A stretch of 64,000 bases of DNA from Glandiceps talaboti. Taxonomy: Eukaryota > Hemichordata > Enteropneusta > Spengelidae. This document shows, in pieces, positions 23,066-34,026 of the stretch (its first letter is position 1; every line of letters starts with the position of its first letter). The position numbers were made by a program, and so were the translations under genes. The notes beneath the pieces are model-generated. The model made no database searches. It had not been told where the DNA came from and was given only the letters and a program-made list of their open reading frames with translations. The stretch lies in NCBI RefSeq assembly GCF_964340395.1, contig NC_135569.1, forward strand, positions 5,345,040 through 5,409,039, given 5' to 3'.

Positions 23066-26000
23066 GGTTTCGTCATTGTACCAGGAAAAACTCAAATGTA
23101 CTTCTGTAAGTGACAACTGTGTATAACTCGTCGGTTGTTCAGACCAAGAATTCTGTTTTTTCACAGACAGTTTGCAGCATTGTACAATCTCTGTTTGATC
23201 CAGGTCATGGGTCATGTCAGGTCAGGTCAAAGGTTACAAAGAGAAATTCTGGTCACATTGACTAGGAATATTTTGTTCATTAATCCCTCCTGTTGTTGTA
23301 CAATGTTGCAACTTCCTCTGTTAACTTATCAACTTGATAGATTTGTAGTTGAGATGCTTTTACAAGTCTTCAATTTTTTATCTGAATGACATCTGCCAAA
23401 AATGTTATTTGTTCGATTTGAAAGAAAAAAAGTTGATGGTTGAAGGCTTAAACGATGTGCCAAGCTGTTTTAATTCTTGTTTCTTTCATTGTCATTGAAA
23501 TGTTTCATGTCGGCGTCTGCTAAAAATCAGGCTGCTTCAAATAGAAGTATGGTTTTTAGAGAAGGAGGTTGAGAACTGCAAGTTGAAAAAATATGCATCA
23601 CAAATTTCCCTTTCACTTTACATGCTGCCATATTGGGTCAAGGGTCAATTGTATGCAAATCTTCCATATTTGATGATGCTAAAAGGTCAGAGGTCAGAAA
23701 TGGAAGACACTCATGTACAGCATTAATGTGGTAACGTTTTGGAGATTCATGCATCTCCTAGTTTCAACGCATTTCATGTGATTATTTAGCGATAAATGAG
23801 AGAAAACTCAGTTGTCTGTGTCGCAAAGTGAAATATTCTTCCAGCCATCCTATAAAAAAGCAGACTGTTCATATATTACATTAGAAACCACATATCACTG
23901 TCCACCCTCAGATAAGAATGGTTTGTTCTACTTTGGAATGCTCCAAATTCAGGGAAGTAGGGGTGGCAGAGGTTAGCTTTTCAATCGTACAGAAAATCTT
24001 GATCTTTGTGTCTATTGTGCTGTAGTGTGAACTTTGTAGTTGACAGAAATTTCCAAAAAAAGTAAGTCAATATTTTCAGTACAAGATTCGTGTATTTCTG
24101 GTAAAATATGTCTTCACTTTTTTAGTGATAAGAATTTGTGAGCAGTTTATATATTGGCAAAAAAAAAAACGTCAATGTTGTTCCGAAGACAGAAATCATC
24201 TCCATAAACGTGAACATCGTTTATCAGATTTTTTCAGTCAGAACACTGCAGCTAAGTATTTAGCTTTGACCTTCACCATTGCCATGGAGATGGCTTAAAT
24301 TGTGTCAGTAATAAAGAAAAAACACTGCTTCTAAAAAAAATGAGTTTTTCGACAGCACTTGCCAGAAATTAATATGATATGCACAGTTGTTTTGCAGAGA
24401 AAGCAGAAGAACTTTGCCAACAATAAAGAATGAGAAAAATGAAGAATCACTAGTAATTCTGTTGAACTAGTAAGTCCGTGATTCTAAAAGTTACCCAAAG
24501 AGAGTAAGTTTGTCTGCCAGTTTTGGCGGGAAACTAAGAAATTTGTATAAATGAAAGACAGTGTTATTGTTGGCAAATGTTATTGCAAGCAGATGAAGTA
24601 CTTCATATTTACTAAATTATCAGTAATTTTGATACATTTTGCAGGACTGTAGCAGAAAACTACATCAAATGTGTTATTATTTTTTACACAGCAATTCCTG
24701 TGCAGGTTTCAAAACAGTAGATTCTAGAGAGAGTTTGTAGAAATAGCTTATTGTTTTGTTTTGTTAAAACAACTTGTTTTTTTCATTTTCAGTACCTAAC
24801 ATCTCAGACATGAAGCTTCAAATTGTAAAAGTATGGAATACTCGGCCAGATTTTTCAGTTTTGAAAAAAGACAAGTACTTCTTAGGACATGACATGTTAA
24901 TATATCTAGCCCTCTACGGGTGTATTATTTATCTTTCACATTTAGGCTCAGAAAAGAGACGAAATTTGTTTTGGAATCTAGTGAGTGAAAATTTCATGTA
25001 TGTATGCAGTTCATTCATATACTATTAGTAACGCAGTTGTCTTATTGAGTCTTCCATTTACTAAGATAGATGCAAACTAAATATATTGTTGTTCAATGTG
25101 TTAGATTACACAAGTGGGTGATAGCTGTTCCTCTGTTGTGCGATTCTAATAACCCACTGATCTCGATAGTGTAAACATTGGAAGTCCCAAAACAGTACAC
25201 TGCAAGTTCATGTCAATAAAACTCTGTGGACACCTCCCTGCTGAGACTATAATTAAACCAATTCAATAGCTTATCACTGTTGCATCAACATGTTGGGACA
25301 ATAGTTTTAGTTTGTGTCTATCTTAGTAAACTATGAAGGCACAAGTATCAGCGTAATATCTGTGCCCAAGGATTGATATACTTAAAATGCATTACAAAAG
25401 GATGAATATGTAATGAGGTCACTGCAGATAATGAAAGTAACCTACATTTCCCTACAAAAAAGCGAGTTTATCAATGTACAATAACAGATGCCACCCAAAA
25501 ATGACCTTACACGGTACACACCCTGTAAATAAGTCTTAATTTGGCTCTAGATTTGTTCAGGGATACTCGGCCAATTGTCAGTTCAAATCTAGAAAAAATA
25601 TTAGGGGTCATCATGTAAATTTTTTAAATAGAGGTCAAAATGAACTTCTGTTTGAATCCAAAATGGCTACCAAATATTGCATTAACTATCAGAAATTAAA
25701 AGATTGTTATTTTTCATGAAAACATTACAGTGAACCCAAAATTGCTTTCATATGATGACGTTTGGAGATATTTGAATAAATGATATTCAGGATAATTTGA
25801 TCCCCTAGGTACATTCTACCAAAAGGCTCAATGTATGAGCTGTATCTGTTCACCAAACATTGACGTAAATTAATTGAATAATTCTGATTTAGTCTAGAGG
25901 TTATCCATGGTTTAGAATCAGAAGTCATGAACAAAAAGTTGTTTATGCAAATTAGCAAACCCCCAAATGTTAGAATGATATAAAGTGTATTAATTAGTGT

Positions 26001-26876
26001 CCTGGTGATATGACCATATATGGACATTATGGAACTGCCTACAATAAATACAGGCTTATGATTGGGTAGAATCATGTGATTGACACAAGTATGATTAATC
26101 TCTGTGAGGGTGGGTTTGTTTGAATTTGAGATTTCATCTCAGCTACTCATTCCTCTAGACGTGGAGAGAGATTCAAAGCCATGGATAGCTTCTAGACTAA
26201 TTCTGATCAGCCCAATCTAGCTATCAAAAACAAAAGTAATTTGAACAAGAAAACTTTTGCTGTGGCAATAATGAGGTAGTGCCATTGCTGACAAAGAAAC
26301 AAACAAATATAACTGTGCAAGTCTTTCAGATGAATGTTCACTTTCAAGTCATTGCTTGCCTATATAAATATGCATTTAACGTACATGTACTACAATTTTT
26401 TTATGTCAAAACATAGCCTGCAAGGTACGCCATGACGGGGCGCCCTCACACATTGGTCATCCGGAGTGAGGAGGCCATTCGTTGATGGCGGAACGACATG
26501 ACATATTTTACAATCTTGTCAGAACACTAGTTTTAGCATTACCAGGAGTGCCAGCATGAGAGAGAGGTCAAAGGTCAAAGACCTTTTTGCTAAGGGGAAA
26601 GGTTAGCGACCTGATTGTGAATGGCTGACACTCCGATATTATGGACCAAAGAGCATATTTTTTCAGAAACTATGTCCACTTTACTACCTCTGTGACTTCT
26701 CAACACAGGGAACATTTATTATTTATCATGTAATTATGCCTACTGTGCAATTTGCATAAAAACAAAAGTATGTTGCAGTGTGCCTACAGAGGGCAGCATT
26801 TAGACGCAACTGCATTTTACTCATGTTAAACTCCTATTATTAAACATTTCATTCTGTATTAGAGGAGACTTTTGCC
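23066..26876 (+). other. RCC2 3' UTR or 3' flank
   Basis: No coding exon. Candidate AATAAA signals occur near 24307 and 24421 and as a cluster at 26877-26897. It contains an AGGTCA-rich stretch (about 23203-23233, including AGGTCAAAGGTTA), MITE family B copy 1 and the ACGGGGCGCCCTC dispersed repeat at about 26410-26470. If the distal cluster is used, all of this is 3' UTR. Confidence 0.55.
25041..25341. mobile_element. MITE family B, copy 1
   Basis: The left end TTGAGTCTTCCATTTACTAA continues into GATAGATGCAAACTAAAT. The right end has the inverse, AGTTTGTGTCTATCTTAGTA. About 300 bp, non-coding. A second copy in the opposite orientation lies at 54918-55244 in an intron of the ACK-like gene; its terminal repeats are longer and better kept. 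Confidence 0.78.
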
Positions 26877-26910
26877 AATAAAATAAAGATAAATAAAAAA
26901 GTGCTTGTTT
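26877..26910 (+). terminator. Candidate RCC2 distal poly(A) site
   Basis: Three overlapping AATAAA hexamers (26877, 26882, 26892) are followed by a TG/T-rich stretch (GTGCTTGTTTGTTTTATG). This is the best poly(A)-site context on the + strand between the RCC2 stop and the converging gene. Confidence 0.45.
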
Positions 26911-27036
26911 GTTTTATGTAAATATGTTTATATTGTAAAGCTCCTTAGAAGGGACAAAACTAATGTTTGTCACTTAACACCATGAAATTAAAACATTTTC
27001 ATAAATTTTGAAATTTTATGTCATATTTTTAAATAC

Positions 27037-27042
27037 TTTATT
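27037..27042 (-). terminator. Candidate poly(A) signal of the CRT-like gene
   Basis: TTTATT on the + strand is AATAAA on the minus strand, 595 bp beyond the stop codon at 27637. It lies about 140 bp from the candidate RCC2 poly(A) cluster, so the two transcripts would end almost back to back. Confidence 0.35.
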
Positions 27043-27328
27043 GGAAGGGAGTAACGAATATTTATGTTCACCTGAAACCTATGAGAAAATGCATGTCCAT
27101 GGCAAAGACTCACTGAACAATGAGTGAAGAGTAAGTTTCAACTAGGTGATTTGCACCACTCCAAGAAATAAAGGTATTTCCATAAACTTTCGGTTCTGGA
27201 GAGTCATTTCATGATGTCACATTACAGAATTTTTGCTCATTTGCCAAGAAACACCAACTTGAAACTTTCACCTCTATTGTGCTTTCACCAACACAGTTAC
27301 ATGATGAGTCTTAGCATACATGATTATT

Positions 27329-27394
27329 CATTAGATGTACATTGAATATTCATGACTTACAAGAGCTTCATGAATATTCAGTGTTCATCTAATG
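27329..27394. repeat. 27-bp-stem palindrome in the CRT-like 3' flank
   Basis: The left arm CATTAGATGTACATTGAATA-TTCATGA (27329-27355) and the right arm (27368-27394) are inverted matches at about 25 of 27 positions, around a 12-base loop. It lies in the intergenic or 3'-UTR zone between convergent genes. Confidence 0.8.
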
Positions 27395-27636
27395 CATATG
27401 AATGTCAGCTAAGTCCCATGATGCAACAGTGTGAGAACAAAAGACGTAAAAAAGAGATTCAATTTGGAGTTTCTTGGCAATCAGGCAATATTTATGTTAT
27501 GTAAAATCATGAAATTATTCCAGATCCCAAAGTTTATAAAATTACCTGTATTTCGTGTTATGCAAAGTGAAATCGTGCTCTCGAGAGAACCAAAATTTTT
27601 TTTTAATTACCTTTATATCCTGGAGTGTTGTTCCAT

Positions 27637-28047
27637 CTAAGTGTTAACTTGAATGTACTGTTCCTTTTGTTCTTTCTGCTGCTCTTCTTCAGCTTCTAGG
27701 TCTCCAAAATATCTGTACATCACAACTGCTGGTGTCATGATTGCTAGCCCGCCTAGTGTAAACGCCGTTGCTAAATCAAACACTGGGTTCCAATAAAACG
27801 AACTATTGTCCAATTTAAAGAAAGTCCAAAACAAAGCTGCCAATGGCGTATTCAACGCTTGTACAACGACGAGGTAAACTGCGCCATCAGCAAACCGAAT
27901 TAAGAGAAAGTTAAATAGATACGTCATAACGTAACTGACGATGAATAACCAGGATCGACCAATCAAATCAGAGCAAAGTCTGTCGGCACCATACTGACAT
28001 TTGAAACCTTGTGACAGATTCTCCCAAAACAAAGCTGGACTGCTTAC
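27637..28047 (-). CDS. CRT-like last exon, residues 308-443
   Basis: Acceptor TTTGTAG before GTAAGCAGTCC. Encodes the Cys-containing loop (NLSQGFKCQYGADRLCSD), helices 8-10 (SWLFIVSYVMTYLFNFLLI; YLVVVQALNTPLAALFW; TAFTLGGLAIMTPAVVMYRY) and a charged tail EAEEEQQKEQKEQYIQVNT. The tail looks cytosolic. Confidence 0.85.
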   Translation of the reverse strand, partial: VSSPALFWENLSQGFKCQYGADRLCSDLIGRSWLFIVSYVMTYLFNFLLIRFADGAVYLVVVQALNTPLAALFWTFFKLDNSSFYWNPVFDLATAFTLGGLAIMTPAVVMYRYFGDLEAEEEQQKEQKEQYIQVNT

Positions 28048-30506
28048 CTACAAATTGAACAAAAGAGATTGAATGAAAGTGAATGCAATACAACAAGTTA
28101 CACTGAAGTAAAGCACTTCCTCTGTGTGCTACACTCATTTATAGCATTCATATCAAGTGTAAAAGTATACTGGTTCAATTGGTTTATTTAAAGCCTAGCA
28201 TGTAGCCTTTCTAATGTGGTCAAATAGCAAATGAAACAGTATACTTCTACACTTGATATGGATGCCATAAATGTGTCTGTGCATTACAGGTTTTGAGTTT
28301 TGTTGTAAATTTAGATTTTATGTACAAATATGGCCACCAATTGGTCAAATTTGCAGAGAGAGAGAGAAAGAGAGAGAGAGAGAAGGGGGGGGGACACAGA
28401 CAGATGGAACCCAACGTACTAGCCCCACCCCACCCCCACCCCCTCGGCTTCAATATGAATGAAGGAGCAGCTTGGATCCGTTAGGGCAAGGCATTCCATA
28501 GATGAGGGGCACAGATTGAAAAATCTCAATTACCATAGTTACTCATTGCAAGATCTAAGAGTAAATGCATTTAGATAGTCTGTGTAGAAAAACATCTCAA
28601 AACAAAGGGAATGGCTGTACTTACCGAACCAAATCCAGGAATGAAATCAGTCCAGAAAAGTGTAACAACTGAAGTTAAACAGTAGACATTTAACCAAGCA
28701 TTCACTAAGGCTGATGAAGTCTGGAATGGAAAGATGGTGAAACAAATATTAGAAGCCATGAAGTGAAATGAAGTATAGTTTTTAAAAGGAAAGTTAATAA
28801 AAAGTATTTACTGTCTTCTTCTTTCTATTACTTAAAGACAAAGCAAATTTGGTGTCATAAAAAAATGAATTATTTCAACAACAAAAAAAGAAGTTATGAT
28901 TCTTCCAGTCCATCATCCACATTCTAACTTCAAAACTTTATGTAATGGACCGTTGCTTCTTTAGAGATGAGGTTTTGTCTCTTGCAAACGAAAATTTCGA
29001 ATCTCTGTCAATTTCTCTGCGACACTACCACTGAACTATTACATAACGTGGAAGGAGCGAAGATTTTAAGAGCGCCGCCAACGGCAGTACTTGACTAATG
29101 GGCTATCACAACCGCGCCATCAACGGCAGTATTCTACATTCAACTAATAAAATTACCTACCTCTTTATCTCTGACCTTTTCTAGTACCACATTCATAATC
29201 GCAAGAGGCAAGAAACCAAGTAGGAAGGTCATGGGCCATAAAATCCGACCAAGTCTAGATTCTTTCTTTTCACCACTTCCACTGCTTTCGTTGGTGTGGT
29301 CAATATCAAATATGGTTGGTTCCATTGATATGAACAGGCCTACCATCACAACACCGGTACAGACAAGACGTTTGATGCCAACACCTGAAAAGAAAAATGT
29401 CGCATTTTTAAAAGCAATACAGCTATAAAAGTGAAACTAATAAAAAAATTCAGGTCACAGAATTTGGGGGGAAAAACCCTCAAAAGAAACTTACATTACT
29501 CTGCAGTGTAGGGGTCACTGTAATATAGAGCACTTTTTCAGAATTCAGTTTTTTTATAGTTTTAAAGTAAGCGCAAATATTCGTTTTTCCTTTATCGCAT
29601 AAAATCGCTTTCTCCATATTCCAATGGTGATATGCACGAGTGTGGAATCACAGTATACTGTTTGGCATTCCGAATTGCTCGTGTAACACACAAAGACTCA
29701 GTTCTACTAGTCCCTTGATGAGGAAATTTTTGGTCGATACATGTAACACTAAGTTGTGTATTGATAATATGGGTCTTTCGATGTGTTTGCATCGCTCATT
29801 TAGATTTCTACATATCGACCCTCTCTCGGCCAAAGACCGGATGCTTTTGTTTTTACAAGATTAGATTCTGTTTAGTTGCTATTCCCCCATTGCATTGTAG
29901 CTTACCTTTCTTTAGAATGACGTATCTGGATATGACAGTGAATGGTATTATAGATGTACTGAGAATGGCCTGCAGAGCTGGTGGTGTACGGCTTGAATTA
30001 CTGGCATACACAAGAAATAGTCCATTTAGTGAATTCAAAATACCGGCTATTACAACCAACTTCATCGGCGCCTTCAACCGGAAGCTCACGCTCGGGTCAA
30101 TCAACTTTGATATGACGAGAAGTATGAAGAAAAAAGGCGGGAACATTAAAGTGCACGAGAAGAGAACGAAATATGCATCACTGCCGCTATTAGCAGCAGC
30201 GTCGGAGAAAATCGGTAGAGATACGTTCATGGCTACAGTGAAAATTACGGTCATGAAGGACAAGAAAATATTGAGACTGCGCAGACTGACTCTAAAATGT
30301 CTCTTCCCAGGTAGTTGTATCGTCACCTGTTTCACTTCATGTTTGTATGGTTTGACCAAATCCCCAGGATCTGAATATTCCCGACTTGCTACGTCGTCAA
30401 TGTTTTCGTTCCAGTCATTTGAGATTAATGATTCGCTAGGATTGTCAAAGTTAGTCACACTGTAATCTGAAACTGGTGGCTCCAGGATACTGTCCGTTTT
30501 ATCCAT
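27637..30506 (-). CDS. CRT-like ten-helix transporter (DMT superfamily), four coding exons
   Basis: Joined coding exons 30506-29906, 29384-29161, 28720-28625 and 28047-27637 give 443 residues from ATG to TAG, with matching phases. An acidic ~85-residue N-terminus (Asp/Ser-rich, with ESLISNDW) precedes ten predicted membrane helices: four in the first exon, two in the second, one in the third and three in the last. A Glu/Gln-rich C-tail follows. CRT-type marks are the proline-containing NSSRTPPALQAILSTSIIPF stretch at helices 3-4 and the luminal loop NLSQGFKCQYG before helix 8. Length and topology fit the CRT family (PfCRT is 424 residues). Known members sit in digestive-vacuole, plastid or endolysosomal membranes and move small peptides, thiols or amino-acid-like solutes. 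Substrate and location here are inference. A SLC35-type or EamA-type transporter is the alternative. Confidence 0.82.
28048..28624 (-). repeat. CRT-like intron with an inverted repeat and GA/G-rich stretch
   Basis: Arms 28136-28170 and 28239-28273 are inverted copies (CATTTATAGCATTCATATCA in the left arm), about 32 of 35 positions matching, and the pairing continues inward through TTTAAAGCCTAGC. A GA microsatellite followed by a G run and C-rich DNA lies at about 28357-28442. Confidence 0.75.
28625..28720 (-). CDS. CRT-like exon, residues 276-307
   Basis: A 96-bp symmetric exon (phase 0 on both sides), acceptor CATTCCAG, donor GGTTCG|GTAAGT. Encodes ALVNAWLNVYCLTSVVTLFW and TDFIPGFG, predicted helix 7. 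Skipping it would keep the frame but remove one helix. Confidence 0.85.
28721..29160 (-). other. CRT-like intron
   Basis: A 440-bp intron with a short repeated phrase (GCGCCGCCAACGGCAGTA, then GCGCCATCAACGGCAGTAT) near 29071-29131. Nothing else was recognised. Confidence 0.7.
29161..29384 (-). CDS. CRT-like exon, residues 201-275
   Basis: Acceptor TTCTTTTCAG, donor AAAGAG|GTAGGT. Encodes helix 5 (RLVCTGVVMVGLFISM), a hydrophilic luminal or cytosolic loop rich in Asp, Ser and Gly (IDHTNESSGSGEKKESRLG, with an N-glycosylation-type NES), and helix 6 (WPMTFLLGFLPLAIMNVVL). Confidence 0.85.
29385..29905 (-). other. CRT-like intron
   Basis: A 521-bp intron. No repeat or exon was recognised. Confidence 0.7.
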
Positions 30507-30518
30507 GTCTTTAAAGTT
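29906..30518 (-). CDS. CRT-like first coding exon, residues 1-200
   Basis: A T-rich acceptor (TTTTTTTTTCAG) precedes 12 untranslated bases and the ATG at 30506, in fair Kozak context (AAAGACATGG). Encodes the acidic N-terminus, then helices 1-4: SLNIFLSFMTVIFTVAMNVS; YFVLFSCTLMFPPFFFILLV; KLVVIAGILNSLNGLFLVYA; ILSTSIIPFTVISRYVILKK. The donor AAGAAAG|GTAAGC leaves phase 1. Confidence 0.86.
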
Positions 30519-31526
30519 CTGAAAAAAAAATATAGTGAATTAATTACTGGATCTCGGTATGTACACTGCCGCGAAACAAAGTAATCCCTATTAATTATAA
30601 AGTGGCATGCCGGCACACGCACACCTATCGTTTTTAAAAAAGTCCATTTTGACCGTGTAATTAGATATTAAATGACACACCTGACATAATTTGGAAACAT
30701 GACAATTCGCTCTAAATATCAGTACGTCGTAATTTGAATACATTGTACTTGTACACCTGGTTTTTGATTAGAGATAAATGAATAATCGCCATAATTATAT
30801 GTACGTGAAGGCGTACATACTGATGCAAAAGCGTCATTTTATGTGATCATGTGATTCTATCTGAGTGTGCTACTTTATTTTTACGTTTGTTTGCGTAACA
30901 TTAACAATGTGCCGTAAAAAGGTAGAACACATCTCCGCCCCCTAGACAAGTTCACTACAATCTTACAACTCTGCTGACAACGTAACATGCTCAAATCTTC
31001 GGACTTTGGTTTGTATTATTTGTACATGATAATGTGATAGTAATGTTGTCACTGTCAATGTTATCAACATACAGTAGCAGCCATTAAATACAATGCAACT
31101 AAAAGGGCTTTATCATGTATTTGGCGCAAAGTAGATCTTTCACTCCGCGGTGAGTAAAGTTGATACTTGTCGGTAAACGCACCGGGTATTGAAACCAGGT
31201 CGCCTGTACGTATAATACAGTGACATGCGATGTGGTCTGTTCCCTAATTATCAACTTGAAAATTAAAATTTTGGAGGGGTGTGTCAAACTTCATGAAGAT
31301 TTAGACGAAACAAATGGAAACGAAAACTTTTTAAAGTGTTCAAATGAGTCGCTGTAACTCCCCAAACAAGATGTTATACGAAATATCAATACAAAACAGA
31401 ATTGGCGCAACGTTAGGTTTTCTGACAGTCGCACTGACCTATTTCGTTTTCACCAGTCACTTGTCAGCTGAACGGCTATGCTCTGTAGCTCGCAGGTGAC
31501 AATAGTTTTTACCAAATTCCCCCTAT

Positions 31527-32129
31527 ATATACGTATTTTATAAACTTAGTCAGAATGACTCCCATACAACAGTACACCCGTAAATTGAAAAGGGTCGTCA
31601 TCACAAAATACCAGCTAAAAGCAGATTATGTAAAATATGCAACTCAACCCTTGTAGAAGATGAAAAACACTTTATATTACAGTGTCCCCTGTATAATTTA
31701 CTCAGGCATGACCTCTTTAGTGAAGCTGCTAAACATATTAATAATTACAGAAACTTGACAGAAGAACAACAATTTAAAGAAATAATGAGCAACAAAACTC
31801 TAATTATCGCACTTGGAAAATATATCAAACTTAGTAATATAAAAAGGGAGCACCACCTACAAAATACTCATAATATATAATTTGAAATGTCTAAATACCC
31901 TTCATTATTATTTTTTCATTAATATTATGTTTCAACTCGTTGAATAGTTATTGTTGTTGTTTTGTTTTGTTTTGTAGTCTTTATTATGATGTGTAATGTT
32001 ACTTTTGAAAAGCCTATAAGTGTTATTATTATGATTTTTTTTTTCCCAATTTTATTTTATTTGTACCTTTAACAAATCCCCAGGGTTTTGTTACGTGTAA
32101 TCAATAAATAAATAAATAAATATACGTAT
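31527..32129 (+). mobile_element. 5'-truncated CR1/L2-type LINE end with target-site duplication
   Basis: The sequence 31584-31880 encodes the last 98 residues of a LINE protein. It opens with IEKGRHHKIP, carries the Cys motif RLCKICN (C-x2-C), then VEDEKHFILQCPLYNLLRHD, typical of the C-terminal zinc-knuckle-like end of CR1/L2/Jockey-group ORF2. Residues just upstream (31546-31583) continue the family in another frame, so one frameshift is present. The 3' end is a short AATA microsatellite instead of poly(A), as in CR1/L2-type elements. A 10-bp direct repeat ATATACGTAT flanks it (31527-31536 and 32120-32129), so the insert is 31537-32119. Confidence 0.85.
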
Positions 32130-32387
32130 ACGCCGCATTACGGTTACTACTATCACAAGCGTATAATCGTAACGCGTCGTACAGGACCTAGACCAGAGGG
32201 TATATGCCGCCCACTGGTTCACTTTTCATGAAAGAAATCGCCAAACATGGGCCGACTTTTCATTTGAAAATGTCTATCACATGGTCGATAACAAGGGTAA
32301 CGTCTTCATGCTTTAGAAATATCGTCATCAACAGAGCAGAATTTACTAGAATCATTGCCTCTTCGTATAATTCAAATACATACACAG

Positions 32388-32389
32388 GC

Positions 32390-32453
<64 letters not shown>

Positions 32454-32491
32454 TGACTGACTGACTGACTGACTGACTGACTGACTGACTG
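32388..32491. repeat. Compound AGAC / TGAC microsatellite
   Basis: About 16 units of CAGA/GACA switch abruptly to about 9 units of CTGA/GACT, a single substitution of the same tetranucleotide. It lies 86 bp inside the predicted 5' intron of the CRT-like gene. Confidence 0.93.
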
Positions 32492-32576
32492 ATACACATA
32501 CTGAACAAGGAACGGCATATATAGTTAGCTAACTGAGAGTGAAATACTGAAAGAACAAAACACGTCTACAACTCAC

Positions 32577-32820
32577 CTTTACCTGGCCAAGACACAATAA
32601 ACTGCACTGGTATGTATGTAAACAGATCGTTTGAAGTCGAAGTTCACGTGACTCAGTCTTCTCGATCGAGGCGCGACCCTTGGAGTCTCCTTGAATATCC
32701 AGATTCTGCCGATAGTATCAAACGAACAAGTGCCTTGTCAAGTTAAGTCCCGTGATAGGTTATAGGCATAGATACGGTCACATGATCAGCGCGAGTGTCA
32801 ATCTTTAAAGTCGCTCAACT
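32577..32820 (-). promoter_or_regulatory. Probable 5' untranslated exon and promoter of the CRT-like gene
   Basis: On the minus strand a near-consensus donor (AAAG|GTGAGT) at 32577 follows a ~240-bp ATG-poor stretch, consistent with a non-coding first exon joined to the exon at 30518. A TATATA string lies near 32830-32836 on the upstream side. Two E-boxes of the TFEB/MITF type occur: GTCACGTGAA (32652-32643, minus strand; 9 of 10 to the CLEAR consensus GTCACGTGAC) and TCACATGA (32778-32785, an M-box). The transcription start was not determined. Confidence 0.45.
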
Positions 32821-33959
32821 GGAACCAGAGTATATATGTAGTGCAATGGTACACAACCTTAGCGACTTATGACGAACCAGGAAACGGGTCTGTGACATAG
32901 AGTAGCTTGCCATTTTTTTTGTAAAAGGTGACTTTTCTTATCAGGGTCTCTGGCTAGGATAAAATCAGACTCGCTTCTGTCACATATCCATGAAGCAGGA
33001 TAAAGGCATTGCTTTGGGACCTACTGTGTTCTACCTATAAAAGATAATAATGAAAGAGAACGTTGTTTTGAAGTTATAACACTCAGATGGCCACTGTGAG
33101 CCTTGTTCGATACACGTATGTGGCGTGGCACACATATTTTACCATCACAACTCTCTCTGGCTGATTGAAATATTTTGAGTTTCCCTGTTATATAATTTTA
33201 TAACTTCCACAATAACCCATATTTCTTATGACTGAAGCATTACGTTTAAATTATATGGAACAAAAGTACCAAAAAGAAAGTTCTAAACGTTGCAGAAAAA
33301 TACACCAACAATTACTTGAACACGCGCTTTGAACTAAAAGTGTCACTATCTTGAATAGTCAGTTTGTATGAAGTATTTCAATATGCAAATTTCTTTTGTT
33401 ATATCAATTCAGTATCTTTGGCAGTTATAACAGGTGCACCTATTTTCCTTAGTTTGGTTGCAAATGTTCTGTAAGTTTTTCAAGAAAATTTGCCTACTGT
33501 ACAATTATCTAAATGGCTGGTACTAAGAAAATCATCAGTAGCAATTAATTCTACTTTTCGCAAATGTGAAAAAAAAATGTTGTGGTTTTTTCCGCCAAAA
33601 AAAACCTGTACACTTATGAGATTTGTATGTAGATAGCATCTCGAAGGAACGCATGAAATAGCGCGTCATTCAAACGTGATTCAACTCTGACCAAGGGCTT
33701 GAGGCAACAATTCTGGTGTCTGTCTATAACAATATTGAATAACGCCGTGAATATAGAACACCATCAACAAGTTCCGTCAAGTTCTTGTTTATCATTATGT
33801 TCAGTATCTTGAATCGCTAATTAATATATAATTATAATACGAGTATTTGTTTAATCAGTCAAATGATGTTGTTACTTTTCTCCTTCATTCAAAGTGTATA
33901 TTTTGAAGAGGCACATATATGACGACTACTGTTTAATGATTATTTTTACGTAATTTTAT
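32821..33959. other. Intergenic, nothing recognised
   Basis: AT-rich sequence upstream of the CRT-like gene, up to the decayed LINE. No exon, RNA gene or repeat family was recognised. Confidence 0.6.
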
Positions 33960-34026
33960 GAAAATAATATAGACCGGAATCGACTGTGTGTTCGAGCCTA
34001 CCGCAGCTCTTCGCACCAAATATTGA

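Larger units (their letters stand above)
30519..32576 (-). other. CRT-like 5' intron
   Basis: About 2.06 kb between a strong donor on the minus strand (AAAG|GTGAGT at 32577/32576) and the acceptor before the ATG exon. It contains the truncated CR1/L2-type element and a compound AGAC/TGAC microsatellite (both listed). There is no other coding signal. Confidence 0.6.

Noticed and set aside
25725-26075. 116-residue minus-strand frame
   Set aside because: AT-rich, no domain, no splice context, located in the RCC2 3' flank.
29761-30465. 234-residue + strand frame
   Set aside because: It is antisense to the first coding exon of the CRT-like gene, which has membrane-protein composition and correct splice sites on the minus strand.
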